Shown: positions 39,434-57,902 of the stretch, piece after piece
How the letters are laid out: every line of letters begins with the position of its first letter
Numbering within the stretch: the first letter of the stretch is position 1
Assembly: GCA_964057225.1 (NCBI GenBank)
Contig: OZ059899.1
Span: forward strand, 13,180,001-13,244,000
From: Auanema rhodensis
Taxonomy: Eukaryota > Nematoda > Chromadorea > Rhabditida > Rhabditidae
DNA: 64,000 bases
Reading direction: 5' to 3'
Program-made: the position numbers and the translations under genes
The notes under the pieces: model-generated
Database searches by the model: none
The model's input: the letters and a program-made list of their open reading frames with translations, nothing else
What the model was told of the DNA's origin: nothing

Positions 39434-42400
39434 TTTTCCATTTTTATTTCAAATAAATGTATAATATATATACATAAAATATAATATAATATATATAAAC
39501 TTAAGATTATTATATTTTATATGATTATTTCATATTCAAATACAAATTGTTGTAATAGTATAGAGTAATACTTTATGATAACCAATGAACCAATGCATGT
39601 GGATCGGATGTCTTGAACATGCCCTTTCAATCGGATCTTCTGAATACACCCGGAAATTGGATGTTCTCATATTAGTTCTCGTGCTTTCATCTAACCTATC
39701 ATTGGTCATCTCAAAAAAAAAGTGAAACAGTTCCACATTCAAATGAAACAACATAAACAGCTCGTCCTTTTGCACTGCTCATAGTATATATCAGGGTACT
39801 GACCATAACTATATGCATATTCTATAAGTAAGGACAGGATGATGGCGCAATCATTATGTGAATGATACTCCATAGTTGTGGGCCATTTGTTTCTTTTCTT
39901 CAGTTTATCTCTCTGACTTCTTTTTTCTTCTTCATTATTTTCACTCGCCCTCCCCCTTCTCTCTTCTCATTCATTAAGTTTCCTAGCTGTCATCATTCTA
40001 TTATAATAACTATATATATATTCTATATAGCTCTCTCTCTCTTTTTTCTCTCAGATTTGTTACAGTATACCAGTCTATACATTAAACGTTATAGACTTGG
40101 CCTTAACCATCTGAGATGACCAAACATGTCCAGTGTCTTAGTCCATCTGCCACCTGTTATCTTAGTGTCTCTTCGCAGCTCTTGAACAACAACTATTAAT
40201 ATATGGTCATCTAACTAACATTTATGTACCAGCCGAGAATTAATTCAATTATTTCATGATTTAGCATAGTTAAACTGCTAATTATTATAAATGAGTTCAT
40301 TTTGTTGCAATCAACCATAACACGTACACATCATCTTAACAGATTTTCGTCATTTTGCACTTAACAGATTGGCATTTAATCTTTTACAATATTCAAAGTT
40401 ATAATAATATTAAGTATATATGTAGTAAAGAGATTGTAATAGGACAAAATATTTTTTTCTCTTTAATAATTCAAAAAATAAATACAAAATATGTTTTGAA
40501 AAGGAAAAAAAAATGAAATAAGCAACCGTTCAACGTGACTATACTCAATTCAAATGAGACTTGCACGCACATTAATTAGCATAATGATTGACGTAAAGTC
40601 TGTCACAAAACACGTATTATCACAATATGCGGATGTTCTTTAAAAAATAAAAAATATATGAGAAATATATATATATAATTTATATTTATAATATAAATAT
40701 CTGTATATACACAGTTTAGATTCTCAATTTGCATATTACACTGTTTTTTTTTCAATTTACAACTTGTTTCTTCTGGCATTGTTGCATATGATACGGATTA
40801 GGCACAGTGGCACGGAAATTCGTTCAACATTCAATCCACCATCCTCATCCATCACATAGTAGTTAGGTTCTTTTCAGCAACTATGTCATCCCCTATCTGA
40901 AGCGGATAAAACTTTTTTTTAGCTCCAGGATAACCCACTGTACTCCGTATTTTGCTGAAATTGCTGCCAGAAAAACTGAAGAAATAGAGTAAAATAGAAA
41001 TTTGAGCAAAACAACTGCCGACATCATGACCCGATTCTGTCTATTTCACTCGATTCTAAATGGCTGTTCTCTATTTCATGTTTTGGATATATGTATATAT
41101 GTGGATGTGTACGGAAGAAATATGTACGGTGGGCAAAACTGGCTCGAAATAAGCCATGAAAGCTCAGTATTTTGATAGGCTAAGAGCCATCTACCACATC
41201 CTATTAAGCTGGAACAGAGGGCTTAAGCCCTGTATGTCAGCTACATACTATAGGGCTGTGAATGAGGATGTGATCGAAAGCAAGAACCAAGGAAAAGCTT
41301 TAGGTGCTTATTATGATTCTATTAAATCTATTCTTCTACATACCCATCAATAGAACAGATTGCAGCTTAGTTAACCCATTGGTTGCTGACACGATGTCGA
41401 TTTGCTACTCTTAACATAACATAACAACACCTGTGTGGTGTATCTTGTCTAATGATTCAATTTCCATTTTAAATTCCTGAATGCATTCATTTGAAACTCT
41501 GACACTTCTTCCTCTTGTTAACAAACTCTGGGAGATTCCGGTAAACTAAAGAAACTGAACTTCAAACTGTCAAGCTTTACTAATCAAATTGACATCGGTA
41601 TTCCTTGAACAACATGGTGCTCGTTTTAACTTGTTGGGAAAAAAATTATTGTCTCAGCCTTCATATCCTCTTCAAAACTTAATCCGTAGTCCGGAACCAA
41701 TGCAGCATGCGATACACCGGCATGAGTCGGTTCATATGTAAACGATAAGCCAAGTGGGGCCAAGTGCCCCATGGGAACTCACTCACCTATCCAAGGTCAA
41801 TCCATCGTTCGAACAACGGAAATGCTTAGAATCGAGAAACAGTTAATCTCTCTACATGCTCCACACAACTACCTGTTATGCACATCCTCTCTTCCTTTTC
41901 GGGAAGGTGTTAGTGGTTTTCTGAGCATCTCTAGCTCTCACAATCCCCCCTTTCGACGGCTATTACTACTAGCTCACTAGTGAACTTTGCCTCATTCAAC
42001 GAAAGGCCATGGGAGTAGTCTGATCGTTTTCAAGTGGAAGCATCAAACATTCACTCAGTTTAAACGATTGGCTAAGGACTAGCCGATTTCTCATCGGTAT
42101 ACAAGCTTTTCACGAAACGGCCAGGCAGATTAGATGATTGACGTGAAGAAATATGCCTTTTCTCCTAAAGTGCTTGACTTATATTTTTATTTCATAAAAC
42201 TCAGATAAATCACCAAATTTCTAAATATTTTGTATTATATGGTTTTGTTAAATTAATGACATGCAGTAGTCAGGTTGAAGACAGATAGAAACAGCATTTA
42301 GCACGAGTATATATGAAGAAAAAGTGAAAAATGATCTGGGAAGAAGTGAATCGAACAGATGAAAATCTAACGGAGCTATGCTAAAGAAGTTGAACAGCTT

Positions 42401-44174
42401 TTCGAAAGAAACATGAAAGATCGAACAAAGTGACACGTGGGCTAGGAAAAGCCAAATGCCCTAAGGTCATAATCCATTAAGATGGAGACCAGCTTGACGC
42501 TCAACACTCAACCATACATGCATTTGGCCTTGTCGTCAGTGGTTAAAGAAATCTCATCTGCTCAACTGGGGGCCATAAATGGCAACAAGCTGACTACCCA
42601 AAACACATTCGGACGTGTTCCAAGTGTCGAGTCAGTAGCCGCATCACCGATATGCTGTGCTGTGTAAGCCTGATAGCGAAACGGGAAATCATGGATGACG
42701 ATTAAGGATAGAAGCTATGCATGTGTATGGCTGAATACATTTAAAAGCTTCAGCAAAAAAGGAAAAAACTTGATGTTGCAACTTCAAGCAATTCCAAGCG
42801 ATTTCTGATTTCGAAGAATCGATTACGATTATTAAAGAACGATTATCATAGTGTTATTCATGACCAAACGTAGCCTCGAGTTGTTCTCGTATTATTCTTC
42901 TGATGTGAAATAGGATTACCGTACCAGCATATCAAGCATTTCATGATATGATCACTATTGTACACGCCATAGCCATACATTGTTGATTGACTCTCATGTC
43001 TACAAAGCAATCTGATCAATGTTACTGCCATAGTATTCTTCTGTTGTAACAGTTTTTGAACAGAACAAAATCAATCCATGAGCTACATGATAACAAAAGG
43101 CGACGAATGAGTAGAAGGATAGTAACGGAAATACGAAGTGAAAATACAAAAAGAGTGAGAGAAAGAGAGAGATTTCGAAAGCGTACGATCGAAAAAGAGT
43201 GAAAAAGAGATAGTCAGATACAAAGAGAAACGAAAGATAGCTCATCTATTTTCAGTACCAACGGACGACCAGAAGAACAAGACAGATTAGGCTTAGTTGG
43301 TTGACAATTTCAGAGGCTCGTACGTACATGATATAAAGCATTTTGCGGACGACGTTGAACATGGTAAAATGAGTATTACTTTGATAGTTTTTAAACACAA
43401 ATAGTACATTGTACGTTCCACATCAAAAATGTTGTTCATCATGTGGCTAGCTAGTTGACCTAATGTGCTTAGTCGCAGTTTTCTTTTTCTATATTGTGGT
43501 TGGATTCTGACTTTGTCTTTTTTCATTTATACATCCTTTCCACTGCTCCTCTCAAATGCTAATTCTTTATTTTCTGAGAATAATCAACATGGAAATAGCT
43601 ATGTGTGTTGACACGTTATAGATAACCTCTTGTTGAACCTTTTGTCAAAAGAAACAAAGTTCTATGAAGACGATGAAGCTCTCATCGACTTGTAGTTCGT
43701 TAGTAGAGCTTTCCTCCTTCCCTCTCTTACTTCTATTTTCTATTTCGTTGCAATGCACATCCTTATATGGTAAGTTGTGAGGCGGATTACCTGTCGTCTT
43801 AAGCTTCTCAGCTTCTGCCACCCATCTCATCAGTTCATTGCTTATGTAAATCATCTTCGATAGAATGCCTCATTTCGACGTTGTCTACGGCATAATGAGC
43901 TATCTCGTCTATATATGGAAATGCCGCTATATGTTAGCACGGCGCCTGAGTCTCGCTGTCGATCCTTCTCGTTGTACATTCAGATGGCCTATCATCAACG
44001 ACGCATATATCATAACTTCTTTCCTCAAGCTTCTCATCTATCTAATCTTCTCTTACACACATAAACTTCTCCTCTTAACACCAGCCCATTCATCTGCCGT
44101 AAGTTGTTTCATATTCACATACACATTCATGCACATACACAAGCCAGCCGTGGAGCCTCTTTCCCCTGCCTACA

Positions 44175-44214
44175 AAGGGGCGTGTCAAAAAATGCGTGGG
44201 CGTGGCCAGCCAAT
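44175..44214 (+). promoter_or_regulatory. GC-box and CCAAT block upstream of ceh-6
   Basis: GGGGCGTG at 44177, GCGTGGGCGTGG at 44194-44205 and CCAAT at 44210-44214 lie within 40 bases. They sit about 600 bases before the ceh-6 start codon, in a locally GC-rich patch (roughly 44150-44260). These are classic SP/KLF and NF-Y type sites; promoter use is inferred. Confidence 0.4.
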
Positions 44215-44815
44215 CAGCTAAGTCGGTGTGCGGACGTAGGCAGAGAGAAGACCAGCCTCTCCTTCCAAAGTCAGGCTCTCTCTCTCTCTTTTCCGTGTAA
44301 GCGAGTGAGTATGCATGTGTCCTCCTGCCTCCGATTCCTTCAGATCTATTCTGAATTCGGTCATTTGAATGTATCGTGAGGCTCGTCTAAAAATTCATTT
44401 TCTCTGTTTGTATATTGAATATTTCATTATCATTTTAATGTAAGCAACATCATCATTTCGATGACCATTGCATTTAAACTTCGAACTTATTCTCAAACCT
44501 TTTTTCCTTTTTCTCCAATTTCTGAAAGTTAATGCTGTTGTGAGAATACTTCTCCTATAAATCGTAAGTAGTTAACTAGCTATAGCTAAAGCTTGAACGA
44601 TTTCAAGCCTTCGTTTATTCGTTAATTCTTCCTTTTTCTCTCAAGGCTTTCTCTGTTTTGCTATATCCAACTTACAGCCTTAAACTCAATTCTTATATTC
44701 TTCTCATCTTCATCATCATCATTCACACCTAATGTTGTTCTTTTTTGAGATTTTGATTCACTACGGCTGCAAGTGCCAGCCCTAATCAGTCAAGATAGTA
44801 ATCGCTACAGGAACA

Positions 44816-47800
44816 ATGCTAATGACAGCCAGCAATCCGATATGCCCTCAGGCATCGGACGATCTTGTTCTCCAACAGCAACAGCAAGCAACTCAACAGC
44901 AGCAACAGCAACAGCAACAAGCTGCAAACTATGCTCAGGTAGGTATATGGTAAAAGTATTTCAAACATTTTTCTTTCTATCGCCATTATTTCTATAGGAA
45001 AGCATCAGCTATGATCATACTATTTTTCTAATCCTTTGACTTCTATTTCTGATATTCAGCTTGTTTTACTTGAGTTAGAAACTGTAATCATTGATGTTAT
45101 TCCAATCTAATTTCTTCTTTCCTTTCTTATCTAAATGGCCCCCATTTTGCTCTTCTGAAGTGTTGCCTTATTTGACATGCACGTATTCTTCCTCAGAAAG
45201 CAGAACATTCTCAGTCGAGCTCTTCTCAACCCGTTCTTGCCTTCCGGCTATTTCACTCTTGTCTTACACAATAAGTCGTTTCAACCACTAACTTTATCTT
45301 TTGCTTCACGTCATCACAATCATCAAATCCTCACACTTTCAACAATTGTTTTGAAATTGTGGGTTAACTATACATAACTATATGTCAATATAGTGAAATA
45401 AATAACCCATATACCATATAAAACGTCCATCAACTTCTCTCATCATTCAAATTATCTGTTAAGCGAAAAAACCTAAGTTTTTCCTTTTCTTTTTCATCTT
45501 TATTGATTTCACATGTTTTTTTCCTCACCAATTCCTTTGGTTCCGGATTCGTTTGAGTTCATCAACAGCAAATAGGCAGACTAGCCACAAAAAACTTGAC
45601 GGCAAATGCTTTTTTTCGTTCCATTTTCCCATATTTCGACATGGTTCTGAATACAAATTGTGGCTTCTGTATATCGTTTGCTGGAAATTCGTGTATAGTT
45701 GACTCAACACAACTCCTACTATGAATCCGAATAATCTTTTCTCCGACTTTGCTTTTGCATCTCGAAGCAGTGGATCAGTTTCCATATACCGTACTGAGTG
45801 GAAAACATCTGTCTCATCACGTAATCGTCAAACGGTTCACATTTAAACATGACCTCATGAAAATTAATTTGACTCACCATCTACTCTTCATTTTTCGAGT
45901 CTTTCTTTACTTCTCTCTCGCATACGATCTTCTTCGAAAAACAACAAAAACTATTGCAATATGCATGTTCAGTATCATGCAAACGTTAGCTTTTTTCAGT
46001 TTCAAGTAATCAAACAGACTTGTGATGCATCCTTCCACGATTGGCCACCATCCAGTGCTTCTGCTGCAGCAGCCGCCGCTACTGGCGCTACACCGATGCC
46101 TTATCCTACAGCAGCTACAGCAGTTCCAACTGCATCCAACTTCAACTTTCTGTTTCAACCGGATTGGGCATATCCGCATCTTCCACATCCATTGCCGCCT
46201 GCAATGCTTCAGCCGAACGAAATGAAGGTATGTTGCTGGCCCATAACATGTCTCCGACAAAACGTTAACAATGAGATACTAAATAAGGGAGGGAAAGACT
46301 ATGATGTCAACGAAGATTCGCGTGGCGAAAGAAAATGTCCAATTGGTCTGAATTCTCATCAATAAAGTGATGTTCGGTTCACAAGAGAAAGGGAAGTGTC
46401 ACTGGCTATGGCTCGTTTGTCACCGAACCTTTCAATTGATTACGACTAAGGGGGGGGGCAGGAGGACACGTACATGTCTTCAGATGATAGAAACACAAAT
46501 CAGAGAATTCTTAAAAACACAGAAAGGATAATATAACATGCTATTTAAACTTGAAAGTACTCTTTTACACAGAAATTTAGTTTCAGGTAGAGGTAGATCG
46601 ACCGGACGTGATCCAGAGGTTGTCTCATCCCTGGCCATATTCCTTTCCTACCCCAGGTGATGATGCAGCCTCACATTCCCAGATGTCAGATGATTCTGAA
46701 GTTGCCTGTAACGATGATCTCGAATCCTTCGCCAAGCAATTTAAACAAAGAAGGATCAAATTAGGGTTAGTAATACATTCGAAGATATGTGTGAATGAAG
46801 ATGTCAACCAAAAATATTTCAGATATACCCAAGCAGATGTTGGTTTAGCACTGGGTACCCTATATGGCAATGTATTTTCCCAGACAACCATTTGTCGATT
46901 TGAAGCTTTACAACTATCTTTCAAAGTAAGTACTCTGACTCATGCTTTGTTTGCTTTTCCCCTGAATATAGTAATCAAGAGTCCAAAAAAAGAATTGAAG
47001 TAAGACTTCTTCAGATATCTAACCCTTTAACCTTTGCCTCCCCAAGGCCATTTGAGTATCTTTCGGTCGTTACTGTTTGTTTTCATCTGGTCAATCTGAG
47101 CATTCACACGATCGGAATATTCTTTGTGAAGTTCTTTTTCGAGAAAAAACATCCAACTGACCAAATTCTCACGTAACCAAAGACATCGCCTATGATTCAG
47201 ATTAGTATTCAGAAACATGAAATCAATTAATCTCAATGATTTTACTTCCGTTATTCACACAGTAGAGAAAGAAAGGTGGATGAGGAAATTAGAAATGAGA
47301 GTATCTATACCTATGTATAAGCACAAGAGAGAATGAGATAGAGAGGGAGAGAGAGAGAGAGAGAGCTATATCTCGATTAGTGGAATGTCATGAATACTAA
47401 GTATTAAGCTTACATATCTTAAGTAAAAGTTGAACCATTATTGGTTATGGTAATAATTGAAGATTTTAACTTTTTTTTCTTTTGCAGAATATGTGTAAAT
47501 TAAAACCTTTACTATTCAAATGGTTGGAAGAAGCAGACTCTACATCATCGTCTCCAAGCACCTTTGAAAAGATGACCGGCCAAGGAGGACGTAAACGCAA
47601 GAAGAGAACAAGCATTGAGGTATGATTCTATTCATTTTTCCTTTTTTTCTTTTCAAAAAATAACTCTTATTCTTTGTTCTCATCCATTTCTGTATCACTT
47701 TTTCTATCTCTATAACTAGTTACGGTAGCGTTGTTATTGATATTGACGTTGAGAAGGCAAAAGTATAGTGAGAATGAGAGAGAATGGGAGAGAGATAGAG

Positions 47801-48267
47801 ATAGACAGAACAAGAGAGAGAGTCAGAGAGAAGCGAACGAGAAAGAGATATAAGAGTTCATATACCGTATACCTTTGAAATGCTATTGATTTGGTTCTTC
47901 CAGGTAAATGTAAAATCACGTTTGGAAGTTCATTTTCAAAAGAATCAGAAACCGAATGCTCAGGAGATTGCTCAAGTTGCAATGGAACTTCAACTTGAAA
48001 AAGAGGTATAGTCTTATCTTTCGTCATCATGATATTTCTTATTCTCATCTTCTATCATTACAGGTTGTACGTGTATGGTTCTGTAATCGACGACAAAAAG
48101 AAAAACGAATGACACCACAGTACGAAAACGTCCACCTGAATGTAGCTGGCGGTGGTGCAGCAGCCGGAGGAGGAGGTGGCGTTATACAGAATCCATATCC
48201 ACCAGAGTTATTTAACTATGCTAATGGCTTGATGCAGCCAGCGTTTGTCGGCTCTCATATTCAATAA
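44816..48267 (+). CDS. ceh-6: POU class III homeodomain transcription factor
   Basis: Seven exons: 44816-44938, 46000-46227, 46587-46765, 46823-46925, 47488-47619, 47904-48005 and 48064-48267. They join in frame to 356 residues. Exon 1 ([20 protein letters not shown]) ends in a poly-Gln stretch; exon 2 has an Ala run and [31 protein letters not shown]. The POU-specific domain spans about residues 155-228 ([20 protein letters not shown], then [40 protein letters not shown]). The linker [12 protein letters not shown] leads to the homeodomain with [20 protein letters not shown] and recognition helix [15 protein letters not shown], with Trp, Cys, Asn and Arg in place. The tail has a Gly/Ala run and ends VGSHIQ. 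Near-identity of the POU domain to C. elegans CEH-6 (Brn-1/2/4 class) supports the symbol. Known role: nuclear regulator of neuron and excretory-cell fate. Intron 1 is about 1.06 kb, long for this window. AATAAA at 48772. Confidence 0.95.
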
Positions 48268-51200
48268 TCTGACCAATGTCCAATGTACCTGTATCTGTCT
48301 GTCGTTAAGTATGTGTGTGTGTTTGTATGTGAGGATATGGATGCATATGTGAGGATGCCAAGAATTCTGAAAGCCATGTTCAAACAGATATTGAAGATTG
48401 AATACTCAACATCTTAACCAGATATAGTATAAGACATACACCTGGACATTTGCCAAAATATTCGCTGTTTCGATCTAAAATATTGGGAAATTCATTTTTG
48501 TTCTTCAGATAGTTTTGTAAAATAATCTGATTCTAAATCATCTTCTGACTTTTAACATGTTTTTCTGGAACTTAAGCTAACATTTTCTGTTTTTTTGAGC
48601 TTACTCACAGATTACTTGCACTTAATCATAACAACCTTTCATGTGAACACACTTTTTCTTCATATTCTCTTAACTGCCTCTTATGATTTTTCTTTTGAAT
48701 TCATCTAGTCTCATGAGCTCTGCCTCAACCCTGTGCGTGTGCCATTCCGCGGCTTCTTCTTCCAACCTTTTAATAAAAATTAAGAACAAATCTATCTTCT
48801 GACCTCACTTATATATGCATATATATATACATATATATATTTATATATATTTACCTTATTTCTCAATTTTCTATTTTTATCAATTAGGCAAGAATGATGA
48901 CATTCTTCTTTCTGTCCTCCCGTCTGTCCAAAAAGGGTAGCGATGGCTCAATTAGCAAGTGTAGCCAATCGCCTTGTCTCTTTCTCTCCTTGATATTATT
49001 GTAACATTTTAATAATTATGTTCGTCAACTGTTCTATTATGCTATATATATATATTTGAAAAATTATAAAATACATATATGCTTAATTCATTCATCTCGA
49101 GAATGTGTGACCAAAATTGTGATATATGTCTTCTATTATTAGTAAATTAATTTTATTTTAATACTATTTCTTCAGTTTGTGTTTGCTATAGCTGTTGGCG
49201 ATATCGTCAATCAAAGAAGTTTTTTTTTTCACTCAAATGGTTATTTCCTCGTTTTATTGAAGTTACCGTTGTTTAACGCAAAAAGGCAGCAATGGCAACA
49301 GCCAAGTGGGTAAGCAAGTATACGGTAGCCTAGGAAGTCTCAAATTAGGTTACATGATCGAGAATCTCTCTAGATGGCAACGAAGGTTTTATTCTATAAT
49401 ATATTTATCTTTTACTCTTTCGATCTTCCTCCAATTGTTGGCTTTTCATTTAGAATCTGAAAAGGGAAGAATGTGAAAGGGTAAGAGAGAGAGGGGATGA
49501 GAGGGTGGAAGAGAAAGAAAGAGCAGGAGCCATTGAGAGAACGGAAAGGGATAGCGAGATTAGGAGAGCAAGAAAAAGAGAGGACATGCAAAGATGATGT
49601 AGGGTGGAGCACGAACTATTGAACAAGGGCACAACAACCATTCCTCACATTCGCACTGCATTAAATGATAATCAACATATTACGTGTAAGTCACGTGAAA
49701 TTCGCATGAATCAATAATATCGTCAATAGAAGTCCTTTTCTTCGTTCTCTTCGAGAGAGAGAGAAAGTTGGGTGAAGGTGGACTAAGTAAGATAACTACT
49801 GTGAAACAACAATAGAGGGTTTGAGAGATGGCATTCATTGCTTTTACGATATCCAATCTTGTCTTCAACTATACCAATCGATCTCAGCCATTCAGTCATT
49901 CAGATAGTTGATTTCATGAAATTGCAATCAAATGAATGTAACCAACATGTGAACAGACATACATTCAGAAATTCATCATCATTCAGTTCATCACCCTATA
50001 TGGGCATGTATGCAGCTGCTGCTAGTAATGGTGGTCGTGTCCAAAGTCTATATGGACTGATTCACACGTCGAATGGCTAGGCTTGGTCGTTTTCCTGTCA
50101 GTTCATATCCAAATGACACAATCAGCACCTGCCATCAGTTTTTCAATCATTTGCTTATTTGCTGATCATCAAATAACGGAGAAGTCATGTTTCTCCGATT
50201 TCATTACCACCTACTAACCTGTCAATTACATTTTGGAAAATATATTGTGTTGAGGATATTTGATAATACGGTGACCACTTGTGGAAAACTGCTCCTTGGA
50301 GATCATTTAACTTCTTTATTGCTAAAGAGCAATTAGATCCATTTAAATCTAGAAGCGGTGTTTTTGTTTCTGAATGAGCAAAAAAGGTAAGTATCTTCAG
50401 TCTTGAAACTAAGAGCACTTTGGGTGCTCCAGATCAAAGTTAGACCGTCCATCATAACGCGTACAAATCCGTTCAGAAGCTGTTTGAAACAATGCGAATG
50501 AGCCACCTGCAGTTGTCAGGTTAGGACGTTGACCGGCTAATCCTTGCTAGAAACTGTGATAGAGGGAGGGGGACCAGCCTCCTCGACCTTGCCCATAGGA
50601 TCTCGCATCAGCTGGCTCATTTCTGTCAGTCTTTCTTCTGTTTCGTTGCCATGGATAAACGACACAAAACAGTGAAGTAGTCGTACTCTTTTCCATACAT
50701 GGAATACAGAGAAGCAGACGTCATAGTATCTGCATCAATCATCGAAACGTCATGATCGAAAACACTCAACAAGCTCCTTTTCTGGACACTACCGTATTCC
50801 ATCAGGCTTGTCATCCACACTCATATGGGCATACAATACAGAGAGAAACCTTTCCATTCGCACATCTTCTGTGGATCCTCTTCTTTTTCGCTGACATTGA
50901 GAGGCCAAAACAGGACTAATTGAAATTATATTTTTATGAAACAATTGAGGGATTTTCCGGAATTAGCATCTAAGTACGAGTCATCTCAAATTAAAATACT
51001 TCATAACTATTATAGCACTGTGTATGCTCTATTGGTCGGTAATATTTGATCAGCCGTTAATTTATGCATAACCTGACATATAATTCGCTTTACCCAGCCA
51101 CTAGACTAGCATACACATTCGCACCTCTCAACTCCTGTTCTATAATCCTGTCAGTATAACTCACAAAGCGTAGAGAACATGCACAAGATCGTCTACTATC

Positions 51201-52130
51201 ACATGAACAATTCAATATATGGAAGCGAAGGGGAGGGGAATATAATACAATAGACCTCATTGAATGTTTAATTTGTTATCTCTTTTTCTGGGTGGGAAGA
51301 ATTTTAAAGAGAAAGAATGGTGAAAGACATTCATTAGTTAGCTGTCTGGCGGCTATTCAAAGATTTCTTTTTTCAGTTAAGAACATAACCTTAGATAAAC
51401 AGACGTTCAAGAACTAACGCGATGTGAACCTGAAGGTTTCCGACCATATCACCTCTTACTTCTATTTTCTCTCCAGCTGTGAGACTCGCAACAAATTTCT
51501 TTTGTCGGAGGGCCAGTTTCAATTGCACATCCCATTTACAACGCAACCTCGAATGATAACGATGTCTCGATCCTGACGACGTTAAAACCGCTGGACTTTC
51601 GAACAACGAATTCTTAAACACGGGAAGTCGTGTTTACACGAAATATATCGACTTTTAGTGTCATCAAATGCGTATTAGGAAAACTAAAAACAAACAAATC
51701 ATTATTCAACTTCATTTCAGCAAGCCATGATTTTATATTACACTTATTGTCTTGCAAAAATCATACAAAGTGCTTGACAAACGCTAGTTCAGTAAAATCT
51801 GAATAATTCAACAATACAACCTCAACAATAACTAGCACAACTTGAACAACTGCCTGTATGAATAGATTTTTTTGAAAATATACAGGAGAGAAGTGGCTCA
51901 GCTTGAAAAACGTGAAGGATTAGATGAAGTAGGCCGCCGAGCAAAAGAAACGAAAAGTCAGATTAACACGTAATACCCACTTCACCCAAACCTTGCTACG
52001 GCATCGGCTAAATTAGTAAGAGCGAATGGGATCTGCTGAAAACAATAGCCAGCTCATACCAGTTTCAAAAGATTAGGATATAAGACTAAGAATGAAGAGA
52101 TACATAGAAAATTTTAAAAGTTATAATAAA
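48268..52130. other. Non-coding flank downstream of ceh-6
   Basis: Includes the ceh-6 3' UTR (AATAAA 48772-48777), a (TA)n run near 48810-48850, GA-rich sequence at 49450-49590 and two CACGTG-type sites near 49681-49697. An open stretch at about 49985-50080 resembling a coding tail is noted as a finding. Otherwise nothing recognised up to the CDC5L stop. Confidence 0.45.
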
Positions 52131-56541
<4,411 letters not shown>

Positions 56542-56943
56542 TCAACGATTTACGAACCCTAAAGGAAAACATGAGATTCTTGGATTTGTAAAAGAGGATT
56601 AATAAGCACTACTAGGTTCAATACATGACATAAAAGAAATATTAATATTAATAAGAATAAAAAAATATATGTAATTATCTCCTTTCTTTCAAAAAACCAG
56701 GTAACTCAATTATGTAAAATAAGAAAAGCTTTTAAGATTTCAAATATTTATTTCGTATTCTTTTTAATCGCTCGCGCCGCAACGCGTTGGCAATGGAGCA
56801 GTTTTTAACTATACACAGTAGTCGGTAGTCTATCCAATGGTATAATTCATTTTGGATAATGGCAGTAAGATGATTTCTTGATATAAGGGGAAAATATATT
56901 GTTTTTTTTTAATTGGCAAGGTTATCAAAGTAATCAGCTTTGG

Positions 56944-56997
56944 ATGATTGTTGGACATCAGCAAAATCCCTGGTTATTAGATCAAATTCTCATTCAG
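56944..56997 (+). CDS. Candidate first coding exon, 18 codons
   Basis: ATG followed by IVGHQQNPWLLDQILIQ and a good donor (CAG|GTATGT). A splice-type acceptor (GTAATCAG) lies six bases before the ATG, as for trans-spliced genes. The next supported exon could be 57903 (in phase) or axin's at 60251 (also in phase). Codon content is unlike the surrounding DNA. Product unknown. Confidence 0.35.
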
Positions 56998-57902
56998 GTA
57001 TGTGGATAATAAACCAAGTGTTATGTTTTTTTATGCTTCTTGAACATCATTTTCCGTTTGAAGCTTATTTCAAAACTAGTCGCATTGTGCTACTTTCGAA
57101 GTAGCGGCTACATGAAAGACTGGGCCATATCAGCTGCGTCTTTGAAGTGCCGCCAACCCTAATGACAAATGATTGTCTATTGATTCATACTCTTCACATT
57201 TTTGTCTCAAATCTTGCTTGCTCTCGTATTTTACACAGTTTAAGCATTTTTAACAGATTTTTTCTTCATATATGAAAAAAATATTTTCAATATTTTCCTC
57301 GAAAACTCGTCATCATTGATTTCGCGCGTTAATTTTCTAATTTCAAATTCAGTTGTTTCCACTTATGAAAACAAGACCTATCAATAATTTTCACGTTTAC
57401 CCATTTTCAACCACTTCTTGAGTTCATTTTGTTTTTTAAGAAATTGCATTAATCATTTATTCAGCTTTTTTGCGCAAAGTCATAGATTCTACACTCAACC
57501 CTATGATTTTCACACTTGCTTTCTCAGTTTTGCCAAAGTGAAGTTACTATGATATCGATTGAGCAGCAATTGTTAAGATATTTTGAACTTCTTACGTAGT
57601 TTTATAGCATAAGTTAGAAGAATGTAAAGTTTTGAGGTCTGGGAAAGATTAGAGGTATTGTTGGGGAGGATTCAATACGGGAGACGAAGAATAATCGTTA
57701 GTTTCTTAATGATGGGCACGTAACTAGGTCCATCTATCACTACGTTCTAGTGCTTTGGCCGTCCTTCCCTGAGCTCCCACTTTTCAGTTTTCTTTTGTTT
57801 TAACACTGCTTGTTTTTTCGTTCGAGTAATTCTGTTCTTTGTTTCTGATACTCAAAAACCTGGTTCAAATTCCGCTGCGGTCATTTTCTTGGACAAATAC
57901 AG

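Larger units (their letters stand above)
38005..44815. other. Long non-coding flank upstream of ceh-6
   Basis: About 6.8 kb. Apart from the candidate small ORF at 39200, no exon with splice signals was recognised. It contains an (ATATCT)n repeat, (TA)n runs, two short perfect palindromes/hairpins near 41219 and 41755, and a GC-box/CCAAT block near 44200. Likely includes regulatory DNA of ceh-6. Confidence 0.45.

Noticed and set aside
43280-43300. TTAGGC as a telomere-type repeat
   Set aside because: Single copy only.
46608-46640. GTG as a start for the POU exon
   Set aside because: It is an internal codon; the exon begins at 46587 and joins upstream exons in frame.
57850-57880. TGGTTCAAATTCC resembling a tRNA T arm
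   Set aside because: The flanking bases do not pair as a T stem and no acceptor or anticodon arm is present.
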